Assembly (NCBI RefSeq): GCF_040120695.1
Contig: NZ_JBEEAC010000031.1
Location: 5,513 to 69,512 of the forward strand
Direction of reading: 5' to 3'
Origin: Plantactinospora sp040120695
GTDB taxonomy: Bacteria > Actinomycetota > Actinomycetes > Mycobacteriales > Micromonosporaceae
Length of the DNA stretch: 64,000 nucleotides
The notes beneath the pieces are model-generated. The model saw only the letters and a program-made list of their open reading frames with translations, was not told where the DNA came from and made no database searches. Below are positions 33,562 to 43,102 of this stretch, in pieces. Each line of letters starts with the position of its first letter. Positions within the stretch are counted from its first letter, which is position 1. Made by a program: the position numbers and the translations under genes.

Positions 33562-34343
33562 CCGCGCTCCCCAGAGCGCACGGTGTCGGCCCACTCGCCG
33601 ACGGCAGCCGCGGTGGCGCGTTCGGGCTCCTCACAATTCGGCAGCAGCAGCGGCTTGAGCTTCGCGAACGTCAGGTTCGCCTCGTCGTAGTCCTCCGGGC
33701 GGCCGATGTCCAGCCAGAAACCGTCGAACGGATACGTCGCCGGGTACTCGCCCGCCGAGAGCAGGTCCAGCACCAACTGGTCGAAGCCGAGCGGAAGTCC
33801 CGGTGGGTACGGCGTGAGCGTCTTCCGCGACATCCCGTACACGCCCATGCTGACCGGGTAGCGCAGCGCCGGCTTCTCCCGGAATCCGACGATCCGTCCG
33901 GCGTCCACGTCCAGCACCCCGAAGTCGATCCGGTGCACCCGCTCGGAGGTTGCCAGGGTCAACCCGGCGCCGGAGAGCGTGTGGGTGCGCAGCAGGTCGG
34001 CATAGTCCAGGTCGGTGAGGATGTCTCCGTTCATGACCAGGAACTCGTCGGGCAGCCTCTCCTTCAGCGCGAACAGCGGGCCGACGGTGGACAGCGGGCG
34101 GTCCTCCTCCACGTAGTCGATGTCGAGCCCCCATCGGCGGCCGTCTCCGACGAACGCCTGGATCAACTGGCCGAGATAGTTGATCGCCAGGGTCACCGAG
34201 GTGAACCCGCGCGACGCGAGCTGGTCGAGCACGATCTGCAGGATCGAGTGGCTGTCACCGATCGGCATCAGGGGTTTGGGTAGCGTCGTCGTATACGGCC
34301 GCAACCGCACTCCCTTGCCGCCTGCGAGGATCACCGCGTGCAA
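33558..34343 (-). CDS. Sugar-phosphate nucleotidylyltransferase
   Basis: A 261-residue nucleotidyltransferase of the glucose-1-phosphate thymidylyl/uridylyl/mannose-1-phosphate guanylyl group. VILAGGKGVRLRPYTTTLPK is the signature N-terminal loop, followed by FLVMNGDILTDLDY (metal-binding Asp) and GFREKPALRYPVSMGVYG. It makes an NDP-sugar from a sugar-1-phosphate in the cytoplasm. TTG 34343 is supported by GGGGAGG five bases upstream on the minus strand. It stands 26 bases after the membrane-protein gene and overlaps the SDR gene, so it supplies precursor for the polymer assembled by the PelF-like glycosyltransferase. Confidence 0.88.
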   Translation of the reverse strand: MHAVILAGGKGVRLRPYTTTLPKPLMPIGDSHSILQIVLDQLASRGFTSVTLAINYLGQLIQAFVGDGRRWGLDIDYVEEDRPLSTVGPLFALKERLPDEFLVMNGDILTDLDYADLLRTHTLSGAGLTLATSERVHRIDFGVLDVDAGRIVGFREKPALRYPVSMGVYGMSRKTLTPYPPGLPLGFDQLVLDLLSAGEYPATYPFDGFWLDIGRPEDYDEANLTFAKLKPLLLPNCEEPERATAAAVGEWADTVRSGERG

Positions 34344-34369
34344 CCTGACCTCCCCAAGGGCCGAGTGAA

Positions 34370-35923
34370 CTACCGGTAGTGCCGGACCTGCCCGATCACC
34401 GGAACGAGACCGAGCGCGAACAGCGCCTGGAGCAGCACGATGCTGCCCAGGTAGAGCGAGGTGTCGACGAGCGCGGCGTCACCCTGCCCGAGCACGGGTG
34501 CGGCACCGAGCAGCGCGCCGACCCCGACGTGCAGCGCGACGACGAGCGCGATGGACAGGCACAGCCAGCCGTACCGCCCACGTCCGGCCAGCAGGAACGC
34601 CAGGTAGTAGGCGCCGGCGAGCGCGACGTGCGCGACCGTCATCACCGTGCCGGCGGCCGACAGCACCCCCGCGTTCCAGAGGCCGGCCAGCAGCGCCGCC
34701 CCGAGCACCGCCGGCACCGCGAGGCAGGCCGCGACGTCCCGGCCGATCATGCGCCAGACCGCGGCGACGAACTCGCCCGGCCGGCGGGCGCGCCGGGTCA
34801 ACGCGATCGCGATCGCCGGGAACCGGCTGGTCCGCCACTCCACGAAGCCCATCGACACGAACAGCGGCATCGCGGCCGCCGCGATGTCCAACCGGCCCAA
34901 CAGGTACGGCACCTGGGCGTGGAAGAGCAGCGCGGCCGAGCAGAGGCCGTAGCCGGCGACGCCGAGCAGCACGGACGCCTCCGGCCACAGCGGCTGCCGG
35001 GACGCCGGTTCCTCGGCGGTGGTGGTGGGCCGGGCGGCCCAGAGGGCCGCGGCGAGCGTCGCCAGCACACAGACCGCCGCCGCCACCACTGCCGACCGGC
35101 GCAGCGCCGTCCCGCCGACGACCAGGTAGGCCGTGCCGGACAGGACGACGGGAAACATCGCCACGGCCAGCCAGGACTCCCGCCGGTAGAAGATCAGCAG
35201 CGTGCTGGCCATCTGGTACGCGAGCTGGCCGACCATCATCACGGCCAGCGGCAGGCCACCGTACGGCAGCATCGCCGCGCCGAGCACCACGCCGAGCAGT
35301 GGACCGGTCAGCGCCGCCATCCGCAGTATCCGGCTCGCCGAACGCGCCCGGCGCTGGCCGAGCAGTTGGTACGCCGAGTACGCGGCCACGCCCGAGTAGA
35401 TCCAGCCGAGTGTGCCGGCCAGGACCAGTCCGAGTACCAGACCCGGCCGCCCCACGACCGTCAGCACGGCCGGGAACGCCACGCCCGGCAGCAGGTAGAG
35501 CGGCCCGTGCGCGATCGTTCGCAGGCCGTCCCACCGGTGCGCGCCGGTCGTCGCCGACGTGCCCGCCTGGTCGTCGACCGGCGAGGGCGGCCCCATCCGC
35601 CAGAACACCTCGGAGGCGAGTCTGAAGACGTCGGCGTAGCCGTACTCGACCTGCGCGGTCCGGTCGGTGTGCCCGTCGGCCTCCAGCGCGGCGGCGACCT
35701 GCAGCGCGTCGACCACCCGGCCCAGCCGGGGCCGGACCCGCTCGACCAGGTCGTCCACCGGATCGGTGGAGATCCTCGGCAGCAGGATCGTGCGTTCGGT
35801 CTCGCGTGGCTGGGCGTCGCCGTGCGCCGGTGCCGCCTCGGCGGTCACCGTGCCGCCGCGTCGCCGGGTCGGGTCGGCGTCGTCGTCGGGGGAGGTCGGC
35901 ACGGTCCGGTCGCCGGACGTCAT
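34370..35923 (-). CDS. Polytopic membrane protein of the Pel-like locus
   Basis: A 517-residue protein with a ~150-residue polar N-terminus (DPVDDLVERVRPRLGRVVDALQ and similar, likely cytosolic) and about twelve hydrophobic segments, among them GPLYLLPGVAFPAVLTVVG, GLVLGLVLAGTLGWIYSG, AACLAVPAVLGAALLAGLW and a final SIVLLQALFALGLVPVIG. ATGA overlap with the PelF-like gene makes a functional pair. In Pel systems the partner of PelF is the exporter PelG; the number of helices fits, but I do not see PelG's characteristic N-terminal sequence, so export or flippase function is inferred from context only. Confidence 0.75.
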   Translation of the reverse strand: MTSGDRTVPTSPDDDADPTRRRGGTVTAEAAPAHGDAQPRETERTILLPRISTDPVDDLVERVRPRLGRVVDALQVAAALEADGHTDRTAQVEYGYADVFRLASEVFWRMGPPSPVDDQAGTSATTGAHRWDGLRTIAHGPLYLLPGVAFPAVLTVVGRPGLVLGLVLAGTLGWIYSGVAAYSAYQLLGQRRARSASRILRMAALTGPLLGVVLGAAMLPYGGLPLAVMMVGQLAYQMASTLLIFYRRESWLAVAMFPVVLSGTAYLVVGGTALRRSAVVAAAVCVLATLAAALWAARPTTTAEEPASRQPLWPEASVLLGVAGYGLCSAALLFHAQVPYLLGRLDIAAAAMPLFVSMGFVEWRTSRFPAIAIALTRRARRPGEFVAAVWRMIGRDVAACLAVPAVLGAALLAGLWNAGVLSAAGTVMTVAHVALAGAYYLAFLLAGRGRYGWLCLSIALVVALHVGVGALLGAAPVLGQGDAALVDTSLYLGSIVLLQALFALGLVPVIGQVRHYR

Positions 35924-37644
35924 CGCGACTCGCCGACGAGTCGAGGTGTCTCGTCCATCGGCTCGCCGGCGGGACCCGCCGACGCCGGCCGCCCGGGCCA
36001 ACCGGACGGGCTCGGGGCACGACGCGGAACCGGCGCCGCGTTGGGCCGCTCCGGTGTCTCCCGGTCGCGCTGCCGGGGTAGCCGGGCGTTGACGGTGGCC
36101 ACCCCGGGCCGGATCCTGTGGTCCGGAACCCTGACCCGGCCCTGCGCCTGGCCGCGTGGCGGAGCCAACGGCGCGGAGACCGTCGGTTGCGCGACGAGCC
36201 GCTCGTAGATGTCGCGGTACGCCTGGAGCGAACGTTGCAGCGTGAACCTCTCCAGGACCCGGGCCCGGGCGACCGCGCCGAGCCGCAGTCGCAGTTCCCG
36301 GTCGTGCAGCAGCTTCACGCAGGCGGCAGCGACGGCGGGTACGTCCCGCGGCGCGACGACGATTCCGGTGTCACCGACCGCCTCGGCGACGCCACCGACG
36401 TTGGTGCACACGGTCGGCCGCCCGCACGCCATCGCCTCCACCACGGTGTACGGGAAACCTTCGGAGATGCTGGTCAGCGCGACCAGGTTGCCGGCGTGGT
36501 AGGCCTCGACCGCGCTGCCGACCCGCCCCTCCAGGGTGGCGTGCCCGGCCAGTCCGAGTTCGTCGATCAAGGCTTGGCAACTGGCGTGGTAGACCTGGTT
36601 GGCGGCCGGCGTCCCGCCGAAGATGCGCAGCCGGGCGTTCGGAATCTCCGCGCGGACCAGCGCGAAAGCCCGGATCAGGGTGTGCAGGTCCTTGAGCGGG
36701 TCGATGCGACCCATGAACGAGATGGTCGGCGTCTCGGGTTCGCCGACGGCCGGAGGAAACTCGTCCGGGTCGACGCCGTTGTACATCGTCCACATCCGCT
36801 CGGGGTCGGCCCCGTTGTGCAACTGCCAGCGCCGGTTGTACTGCGAATGCGGCGCCAGCGCGTGGCTGATGAGATAGGCCGCGCCGGCCAGCGACCGGAA
36901 GAAGCTCAACACCAACACCCGCACCGGGTGCGGCGCCTTGTCGTGCAGATACGAGATGTAGCGTTCCCGCAGGTAGATGCCGTGCTCGGAGAGGACCAGC
37001 GGGGTTCCGTAGGCCCAGGTCGAGGCCATCCCGACGAGCATCGCCAGGCCGTTCATCGACGAGTGCACGATGTCGGCCCGGACCGGCGGCATGCTCAGCG
37101 GCCGCATCATGTGCGAGATGAGCCAGGCCGCCTCCAGCGCGTCGGCGACGGTGAGCGCGGGCCCGGCCTCGTCGACCCGGAGGCTGCGCCAGGCGTCCAG
37201 CATCATCCCCAGGGCCTGGTTGGAGAGCATGCCCCCGCTCAGGTCGCCACCGTCGGTGGCGTACTCGAACAGGCCGCGCAGGGCGAGCAGGAAGGTGCTC
37301 CGGTTGACCGCACCCGCCTGGGAGCGGGTCGACTCCAGCGGGGTGACCAGCGCACGCAGGAACACCTCGTAGGACTCGATGAACCCCACGCCGGGCCGCC
37401 CGGACCGGACCGGCAGCCCCCGCTGGGGGCGGCGGCCCGGCGGCCGTCCGCCCCACAGCGGGATCGAGTGCACCCGGTCCAGGTTCGCCGGCCGGTCGAA
37501 GACCGGCTTCTCGGTCCCGTCCACGGTGAGCGCCACGACCTCCCACCGGTGGTCCGGCATGCCCCGGATGAGCTGCTCGCACCAGACGCTCACGCCGCCC
37601 ATGGCGTACGGGTACGTGCCTTCCGAGACCAGTGCGATCCTCAC
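35920..37644 (-). CDS. pelF: PelF-like GT4 glycosyltransferase
   Basis: A 574-residue retaining glycosyltransferase. The N-terminus IALVSEGTYPYAMGGVSVWC is the hallmark of PelF, the cytosolic polymerase of Pel polysaccharide; LVLSEHGIYLRERY, SFMGRIDPLKDLHTLIRAFA and the E-x7-E motif in SEGFPYTVVEAMACGRP follow as expected for GT4. About 70 C-terminal residues are Pro/Arg-rich and unstructured, beyond the usual length. PelF uses UDP-N-acetylhexosamine in characterised systems; the donor here is unknown but nucleotide-sugar enzymes are encoded alongside. Its stop overlaps the membrane-protein start. Confidence 0.87.
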   Translation of the reverse strand: MRIALVSEGTYPYAMGGVSVWCEQLIRGMPDHRWEVVALTVDGTEKPVFDRPANLDRVHSIPLWGGRPPGRRPQRGLPVRSGRPGVGFIESYEVFLRALVTPLESTRSQAGAVNRSTFLLALRGLFEYATDGGDLSGGMLSNQALGMMLDAWRSLRVDEAGPALTVADALEAAWLISHMMRPLSMPPVRADIVHSSMNGLAMLVGMASTWAYGTPLVLSEHGIYLRERYISYLHDKAPHPVRVLVLSFFRSLAGAAYLISHALAPHSQYNRRWQLHNGADPERMWTMYNGVDPDEFPPAVGEPETPTISFMGRIDPLKDLHTLIRAFALVRAEIPNARLRIFGGTPAANQVYHASCQALIDELGLAGHATLEGRVGSAVEAYHAGNLVALTSISEGFPYTVVEAMACGRPTVCTNVGGVAEAVGDTGIVVAPRDVPAVAAACVKLLHDRELRLRLGAVARARVLERFTLQRSLQAYRDIYERLVAQPTVSAPLAPPRGQAQGRVRVPDHRIRPGVATVNARLPRQRDRETPERPNAAPVPRRAPSPSGWPGRPASAGPAGEPMDETPRLVGESR

Positions 37645-37688
37645 CGAGTGCTCCCGTTCACTTGCGCGTCACCGGATGTCCCGCCCGG

Positions 37689-39827
37689 TCAGGGGCGGGG
37701 GGCGGCGTCGAACGTCACGGCGGTGTTGGCCGTGAGTGTCACCGGGACGGTGACGTCGGTGCCGTACGTGGTGGCACCCGCGGTGGCGCTGGTCACGCCG
37801 CCGAGTTGGACCGTGCCGGCGGCCGGCGAGGTCACCGTGATGGTGTCGGTGCTGCGGTCGTAGACCGCCTCGACCCCGGCGTCGAGCGCGGCGAAGTGGG
37901 CCGTACGCGCCCGGCCGTACGCGGCGATGTCCACCCACGACGAGTTCAGCAGGGGTACGGAGTAGTACGACTCGTACTTGGTCAGCACCGCGTCCACCCA
38001 GTCGGTGAGCAGGGTCTCTCCGGCCCCGTAGTCGCGCACGTTGGCGATGTGGAACGTGTGCGCGTAGATCGAACCCGACGCGACGTGCTGTAGCGCCACC
38101 CCGGCCTCGTAGTCCAGGAGTTGCTGGTAGGTGCGGTCGGTGGGCCAGTACGGGAAGAGTCCGTTCGGACCGTAGAAGGAGTTGTAGAAGACCGTCTGCT
38201 CGGCCGGGGTGGTGGTGTGGTACGCGATGTTCGTCGGCCAGGCCGGTACCACCAGGATGCTCGACTCCAGCGGGTGCACGATGCCGGCGTTGAAGTTCGC
38301 CGGTTTGTGGCTGGTGAACGACATGTTGCCCACCACGGCGGTGACGCCGAGATCCTCCGCAGCCTGGAGCAGCGCCGGGTTGGACCCTTCCAGCCCGTGG
38401 TCGGTCGGCGCGCCGGTGTCGTCGTCCGGATCGTCGTTGTAGACCCCGAGGCCGGAGTACTCGGGGGTCTTCAGCACGCTGTTCGGAGGGTTGAGCCCGA
38501 TCGCGATGCCCGCGGTCCGGTTGTCGTCGATCTCGCTGTAGGAGGTGGCGTAGTTCGTCGCGTTCAGCTCGGGGTGGTTCAACGTGTGGTTGATCCACCG
38601 GAAGTTGTTCTTGAGGCACTTGGTGGTGGCGGTCAGGGTGGTGGCGTCACCGTTGGGGCTGCACGTACTGCCGGCGAACGGGTCGATGTCGGCGCCGTTG
38701 TACGCGATGTTGAAGGTGAATCCGGCCGCCAGCGGGTGTGCGGAGCGCAGCGCGGTCTGCTGCGCGTCGAGGTTGACCGTGTCGTGGCCGCTGACCTGGA
38801 ACCCGGGGGTGTACTCGACGGTCCCGTTCTCCAGGTAGTGGTCCGAGGTGTTGAACCAGTCGTCGATGTCGACGTTGAGGTGGTGCTTCTGCTCGCCGAG
38901 GTACAGGCCCTTGCTCGCCCACCGGACGAGACCGTAGACCAGCAGGTCGGAGTGGAGCAGGAACTGGTTCGAGGTGAACGTCAGCGCGATCCGCTCCCGG
39001 CCGTCGGTGGAGGTGGTGAGTACGGCGAGCACGTCGGAGCCGTTGGTCATCAGGGCCTGGGCGGCGCAGCCGGGCCGGATGGCGGTGCGGTAGACGTACG
39101 ACTGGGTCACGGGGATCTGGGCGGCACTGTCAAGATAGTCGAAGACCGCGGCACCGTCGTTCGTCAGCGAGACCGGCAGGGGAGTGTCCCCGACCCCACC
39201 CTCACTGACGCCGGTGAGGCAGTGGTCCTCCGGCCAGGTCCCGTAGCTGGTGTAGAGGGATGCCTGCCGGACACCGAAGTTGCGCTCGTACGCCCAGAGG
39301 GTGTTCCACTCCGTGCTGCTCAGGCCGCTGATGTAGCTGCCACCGGACTCGTACAGAAGCATGCTGTTGGTGAGCAGGATCGCGTTGTAGTTGCCGACGC
39401 CGTCCGGACGCACCAGCGTGCTCGGGGAGAGCGGGTCGGTCGCCGAGTAGAGGACGTCGTAGGAGGCACCGAGCCGGTCGAGCATGGTGGTGAGAGTGGG
39501 TACGCCGAAATCGTCCGTGTTGGTCGCCACGATCAGCGCCCTGAGCGCGACCTGGTCGTTGAGACCCTGGACGCCGAGACTGCGGCCCTGGGCGGTCGCC
39601 TTGGACGGATCCAACCGGACGGTGCCGGACTTCTTGGGCAGCGGGCCGGGGCGGGCCGGCTTCGGGCTCGCGACCTCGCCGAGGCCGGGGATGGCCGGCG
39701 GCTGGGCGGGCGTGGTGGGCGGTCCGGCGATGCCGGGAGTCTGGCTGCCGAGGACGACCGCGAGCGCGGTCAACCCGGCGAGGGCGAGTCTTGTCACACG
39801 CTGGCGAGTAGGCCCGGTGTGGACCAT
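37689..39827 (-). CDS. Secreted polysaccharide-deacetylase-like protein (PelA deacetylase counterpart)
   Basis: A 712-residue exported protein. ATG 39827 follows GGAGG, and a signal peptide (R-Q-R-V-T-R, then LALAGLTALAVVLGS) is present. Around residues 315-325 HLNVDIDDWF ends in D322-D323, like the T-F-D-D motif of NodB-type deacetylases, and H414-T-L-N-H418 is an exact H-(S/T)-x-x-H metal motif. The N-terminal ~300 residues (LRALIVATNTDDFG, LDRLGASYDVL) resemble a ThuA/reductase-like domain; the C-terminal ~90 residues form an Ig-like or beta-sandwich module (TITVTSPAAGTVQLGG). PelA has the same domain mixture, with hydrolase added. It should de-N-acetylate the exported polymer. Confidence 0.8.
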   Translation of the reverse strand: MVHTGPTRQRVTRLALAGLTALAVVLGSQTPGIAGPPTTPAQPPAIPGLGEVASPKPARPGPLPKKSGTVRLDPSKATAQGRSLGVQGLNDQVALRALIVATNTDDFGVPTLTTMLDRLGASYDVLYSATDPLSPSTLVRPDGVGNYNAILLTNSMLLYESGGSYISGLSSTEWNTLWAYERNFGVRQASLYTSYGTWPEDHCLTGVSEGGVGDTPLPVSLTNDGAAVFDYLDSAAQIPVTQSYVYRTAIRPGCAAQALMTNGSDVLAVLTTSTDGRERIALTFTSNQFLLHSDLLVYGLVRWASKGLYLGEQKHHLNVDIDDWFNTSDHYLENGTVEYTPGFQVSGHDTVNLDAQQTALRSAHPLAAGFTFNIAYNGADIDPFAGSTCSPNGDATTLTATTKCLKNNFRWINHTLNHPELNATNYATSYSEIDDNRTAGIAIGLNPPNSVLKTPEYSGLGVYNDDPDDDTGAPTDHGLEGSNPALLQAAEDLGVTAVVGNMSFTSHKPANFNAGIVHPLESSILVVPAWPTNIAYHTTTPAEQTVFYNSFYGPNGLFPYWPTDRTYQQLLDYEAGVALQHVASGSIYAHTFHIANVRDYGAGETLLTDWVDAVLTKYESYYSVPLLNSSWVDIAAYGRARTAHFAALDAGVEAVYDRSTDTITVTSPAAGTVQLGGVTSATAGATTYGTDVTVPVTLTANTAVTFDAAPRP

Positions 39828-41037
39828 GTACTGACCTCCGATGAGGAGAAGACCGGTTAGCAGTCCATCGAGGACTAGCGAAGTGTCACGAAGGCTATCA
39901 ATGATCACTGTCGTCGCCGAAAAATGCGGGTGTCGTCTCTTCAATTGACGCGGGCATGGCATGAATGCTAGGACCACCGCCTTTCGAAGCCTGCTTGCAG
40001 TGATATGTCCCAGTAGGAGCTTGCATGACTTTCGAGCACTTCGGTGGCAACCGTTCCGGCCTCCAGTGGCTAACAGAATGCCCTCTGACGTGGCCTTTCG
40101 TCGACGGTCGACAAATGGGTGATCGAGAACGGGGTCCAGTTTGCCTGGGTTTCTCCGCAGAAACTACATGCGCCCCCAACTCAAATCGACGATCAAGCTA
40201 TGGCCTGCAGAACCTCATCCGTTCGCGGGAATTCCGACAACCATCAGCACGCTGTTATGCGCTGTCCAGCCTTGCCGTCACACGGCCGTACGGACATATC
40301 GAGCTGATGGGTTAACGGCTCGCGACGTTGCATGGTCGGGGCATGGACAGCAGACCTGCGGGATGCGGGTCGGGGTAGGATGCTCGCGATCCTCGTTCCG
40401 ACGACGGTGGCCGCCCCTGTCGACCGACTCGCGACCAGCGTCCCGGGCATGGGCCGCCGGGCCGCTCCGGCAATTCCTGGATAGGCGATTCCAAAGTCCG
40501 AGTACTGGATGCCGAGGTCCCGCACGCGCTGTCAGCTGCAGATCCAGCCTGATGGCCCTGTGAGCGTGTGGATCGGGAGATTCGAGATGCTCTGCGGCAT
40601 GGCGCCGACGGCGACGGTGATCGAACGCCGAGGGCAGCGCTGAGCCCAGGACACGCATTTGCGGACGACGCCTCGACGCCGGTCGGACCGCGTTCGGATC
40701 GCACCTCGGACACGTCGAGGACCAGCCGAAATGCTCGATAGTCACGCTATGGAGTTCGGCAGCGTATCGCACGCCGAACAAAACCACTACGGTCAGATCG
40801 ACAGGCATCGAATCGCGCATCTGGTTGCCGAATCGGTAGGCATCCTCGGCCGGGCCGTTCGCGGTCGGAACCACCTCAGCGCTCCCTCGCTCGGCAGGGA
40901 TGGCAGTCAGCGGCTTTCGTGGGATTGGTCGAGGGTGTCCCGTCTCACCGTGCTCTCGGCGACTGGATCACCGCCTTGGGCCGGTACCCTTGGTTGGTAC
41001 AGACTGTGTGCATATGTCCGCTAACCGAGGGGTGACC
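39828..41037. other. 1.2-kb region without a recognisable gene
   Basis: Between the divergent deacetylase-like and acyl-CoA oxidase-like genes. GC content drops clearly around 39,880-40,330 and open frames on both strands are short, lack ribosome binding sites and show no family resemblance. The longest (minus strand 40278-40874) reads as low-complexity Arg/His/Pro sequence, so I do not annotate it. Promoters of both flanking genes must lie here. It may be the remains of an inserted element. Confidence 0.4.
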
Positions 41038-43029
41038 ATGCCCGATCACGCGTCCGGCGACATCGACCTCGCTCGCCTGCGGGAGGTTCTCGACGGACCG
41101 TGGGCCGAGGTCCGCAACGCGCACCGGCGGCACCTCGATGCGCGCTTCCTTCCGGTGTACGGCGAGACCGGTGACCAGGCACGTGAGCGGATCTCTCGAC
41201 TGCTCTCCGAACTTCCCCTCGAGCTGGGGATCGCGTCGGCGTTCCCCGCCGAGTACGGCGGCAGATCCGACGTGGGGGGCTCGGTCGTCGCCAGCGAGAT
41301 GCTGGCGCAGGTCGACCTGTCGCTGATGGTCAAGGCGGGCGTGCAGTGGGGTCTGTTCGGCGGCGCTGTCGCAGCCCTGGGCACCCGACGGCACCACGAC
41401 GCCTATCTGCGGGACATCATCTCGGGCAAGATCCTCGGCTGCTTCGCGATGACCGAGACCGGCCACGGCTCCGACGTCCAACGGCTGCGCACCACCTGCG
41501 CGTACGACCCGCAGACGCAGACCTTTGAGCTGCACACTCCGCACGAGGCGGCGCGCAAGGACTACATCGGCAACGCGGCCCGGGACGGGCGGATGGCGGT
41601 GGTCTTCGCGCAGCTGATCGCCAACGGGCGGCGGCACGGCGTGCACGCGTGGCTGGTCCCGATCCGCGACGCTGCGGGTAACCCGCTGCCCGGCGTGACC
41701 ATCGGCGACGCCGGGCCCAAGGCCGGCCTGCACGGCGTCGACAACGGACGGCTCAGTTTCGACCATGTGACGGTGCCGCGTGACATGCTGCTGGACCGGT
41801 ACGGCCAGGTCGCGGAGGACGGGACGTACACCAGCCCGATCGAGAACGACTCACGGCGCTTCTTCACCATGCTCGGCACGCTGGTCCGTGGCCGGGTGAG
41901 CGTGGGCGGCGCCGCGTCGGCGGCCACCAAGTCGGCGCTGACCATCGCGGTGCGCTACGGCGACGTCCGCCGCCAGTTCGGCATTCCCGATGCGGACCGG
42001 GAGGTGCTGCTCAACGACTACCTGGCCCACCAGCGCAAGCTGCTTCCCGCCCTGGCCACCACGTACGCGTTGCACTTCGCCCAGGCCGAACTGGTCGCCG
42101 CGCTGCACGAGTTGCAGGGTGGCGACGACCCGGTAGACGAGCATCGGCAACGGGAGCTGGAGTCCCGGGCCGCTGGTCTCAAGGCCGCGCAGACGTGGCA
42201 CGCGACCCGCACCATCCAGATGTGCCGCGAGGCGTGCGGCGGCGCCGGCTACATGGCCGAGAACCGGCTACCCGGACTCAAGGCTGACACCGACGTCTTC
42301 ACCACCTTCGAGGGCGACAACACGGTGCTGCTGCAGCTGGTGGCCAAGGGGCTGCTCACCGGCTACCGGGACGAGTTCGGCTCGTTGGACGGCTGGGGGC
42401 GCGCATCCTTCGTCGCCGAGCAGGTCCGCGCGATGGTGCTCGAACGCACCGCCGCGCGGTCGGTCATCGAACGGCTGATCAGCGCCGTGCCCGGCCGCGA
42501 CGAGGAGGTTGCCGTCACCGACCGCGGCTGGCAGCTCAAGGTGTTCGAGGACCGCGAGGACCACCTCCTCGACGGCGCGGTCCGTCGCCTCCGCAACGGC
42601 GCGGCCACGAAGAAGGACCGTCCCTTCGACATCTTCAACGACGTTCAGGACCACGTCCTGGCCGCTGCCGCCGCGCACATCGACCGGGTCACCCTGGAGG
42701 CGTTCGTCGCCGGCATCGAGGGCACCGCCGACCCGGCGGTCCGGGCGCTGCTCTCCCGGGTCTGTGACCTGTACGCGCTCAGCGTCATCGAGGTCAACAA
42801 GGGATGGTTCCTGGAGCACGCCCGGCTCACGCCGGCCCGCTCGAAGGCGATCACCGGCGTGGTGAACGGACTACTCAGAGAGCTGCGTCCGCACATGCGG
42901 ACGCTCGTGGACGGTTTCGCCATTCCGGAGGAGTGGCTGCACTGCGCCATCCTGCGCGAGGAACCCCACCGGCAGGAGACCATGGCCGCCCACGACGCCG
43001 CCAGTGATCCGCAGGCAGTCCCGGCGTAG
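41038..43029 (+). CDS. Acyl-CoA oxidase/dehydrogenase-like flavoprotein
   Basis: A 663-residue protein with the acyl-CoA oxidase layout: CFAMTETGHGSDVQRLRTT (FAD and acyl-CoA contacts, ~residues 140-158), GPKAGLHGVDNGRLSFDHV, a RRQFG segment and CREACGGAGYMAENRLPGL followed by TTFEGDNTVLLQLVAKGLL, which is typical of oxidases. The protein is longer than plain dehydrogenases because of the C-terminal domain found in oxidases. ATG 41038 is chosen with GAGGGG five bases upstream; ATG 41014 is in frame. It probably introduces a trans-2 double bond into acyl-CoAs in beta-oxidation. It stands alone, with a strong terminator after it, so no link to the phosphonate cluster is implied. Confidence 0.88.
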   Translation: MPDHASGDIDLARLREVLDGPWAEVRNAHRRHLDARFLPVYGETGDQARERISRLLSELPLELGIASAFPAEYGGRSDVGGSVVASEMLAQVDLSLMVKAGVQWGLFGGAVAALGTRRHHDAYLRDIISGKILGCFAMTETGHGSDVQRLRTTCAYDPQTQTFELHTPHEAARKDYIGNAARDGRMAVVFAQLIANGRRHGVHAWLVPIRDAAGNPLPGVTIGDAGPKAGLHGVDNGRLSFDHVTVPRDMLLDRYGQVAEDGTYTSPIENDSRRFFTMLGTLVRGRVSVGGAASAATKSALTIAVRYGDVRRQFGIPDADREVLLNDYLAHQRKLLPALATTYALHFAQAELVAALHELQGGDDPVDEHRQRELESRAAGLKAAQTWHATRTIQMCREACGGAGYMAENRLPGLKADTDVFTTFEGDNTVLLQLVAKGLLTGYRDEFGSLDGWGRASFVAEQVRAMVLERTAARSVIERLISAVPGRDEEVAVTDRGWQLKVFEDREDHLLDGAVRRLRNGAATKKDRPFDIFNDVQDHVLAAAAAHIDRVTLEAFVAGIEGTADPAVRALLSRVCDLYALSVIEVNKGWFLEHARLTPARSKAITGVVNGLLRELRPHMRTLVDGFAIPEEWLHCAILREEPHRQETMAAHDAASDPQAVPA

Positions 43030-43037
43030 GTGGCGAG

Positions 43038-43068
43038 GAGGCCATGCCCCATCGATGGGCATGGCCTC
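43038..43068. terminator. Bidirectional terminator between convergent genes
   Basis: A perfect 12-base inverted repeat (GAGGCCATGCCC, loop CATCGAT, GGGCATGGCCTC) nine bases after the oxidase-like gene's stop and 35 bases from the end of the convergent gene at 43103. Confidence 0.85.
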
Positions 43069-43102
43069 TGTTCGGACGACTGTGTGTACCGTCGGGCTCG
43101 GG

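Noticed and set aside
34370..35923. Naming the membrane protein PelG
   Set aside because: Helix number and context fit, but the characteristic PelG N-terminal sequence is not seen.
40278..40874. 198-codon minus-strand frame in the gap before the acyl-CoA oxidase-like gene
   Set aside because: Basic low-complexity sequence without start signals or family features.
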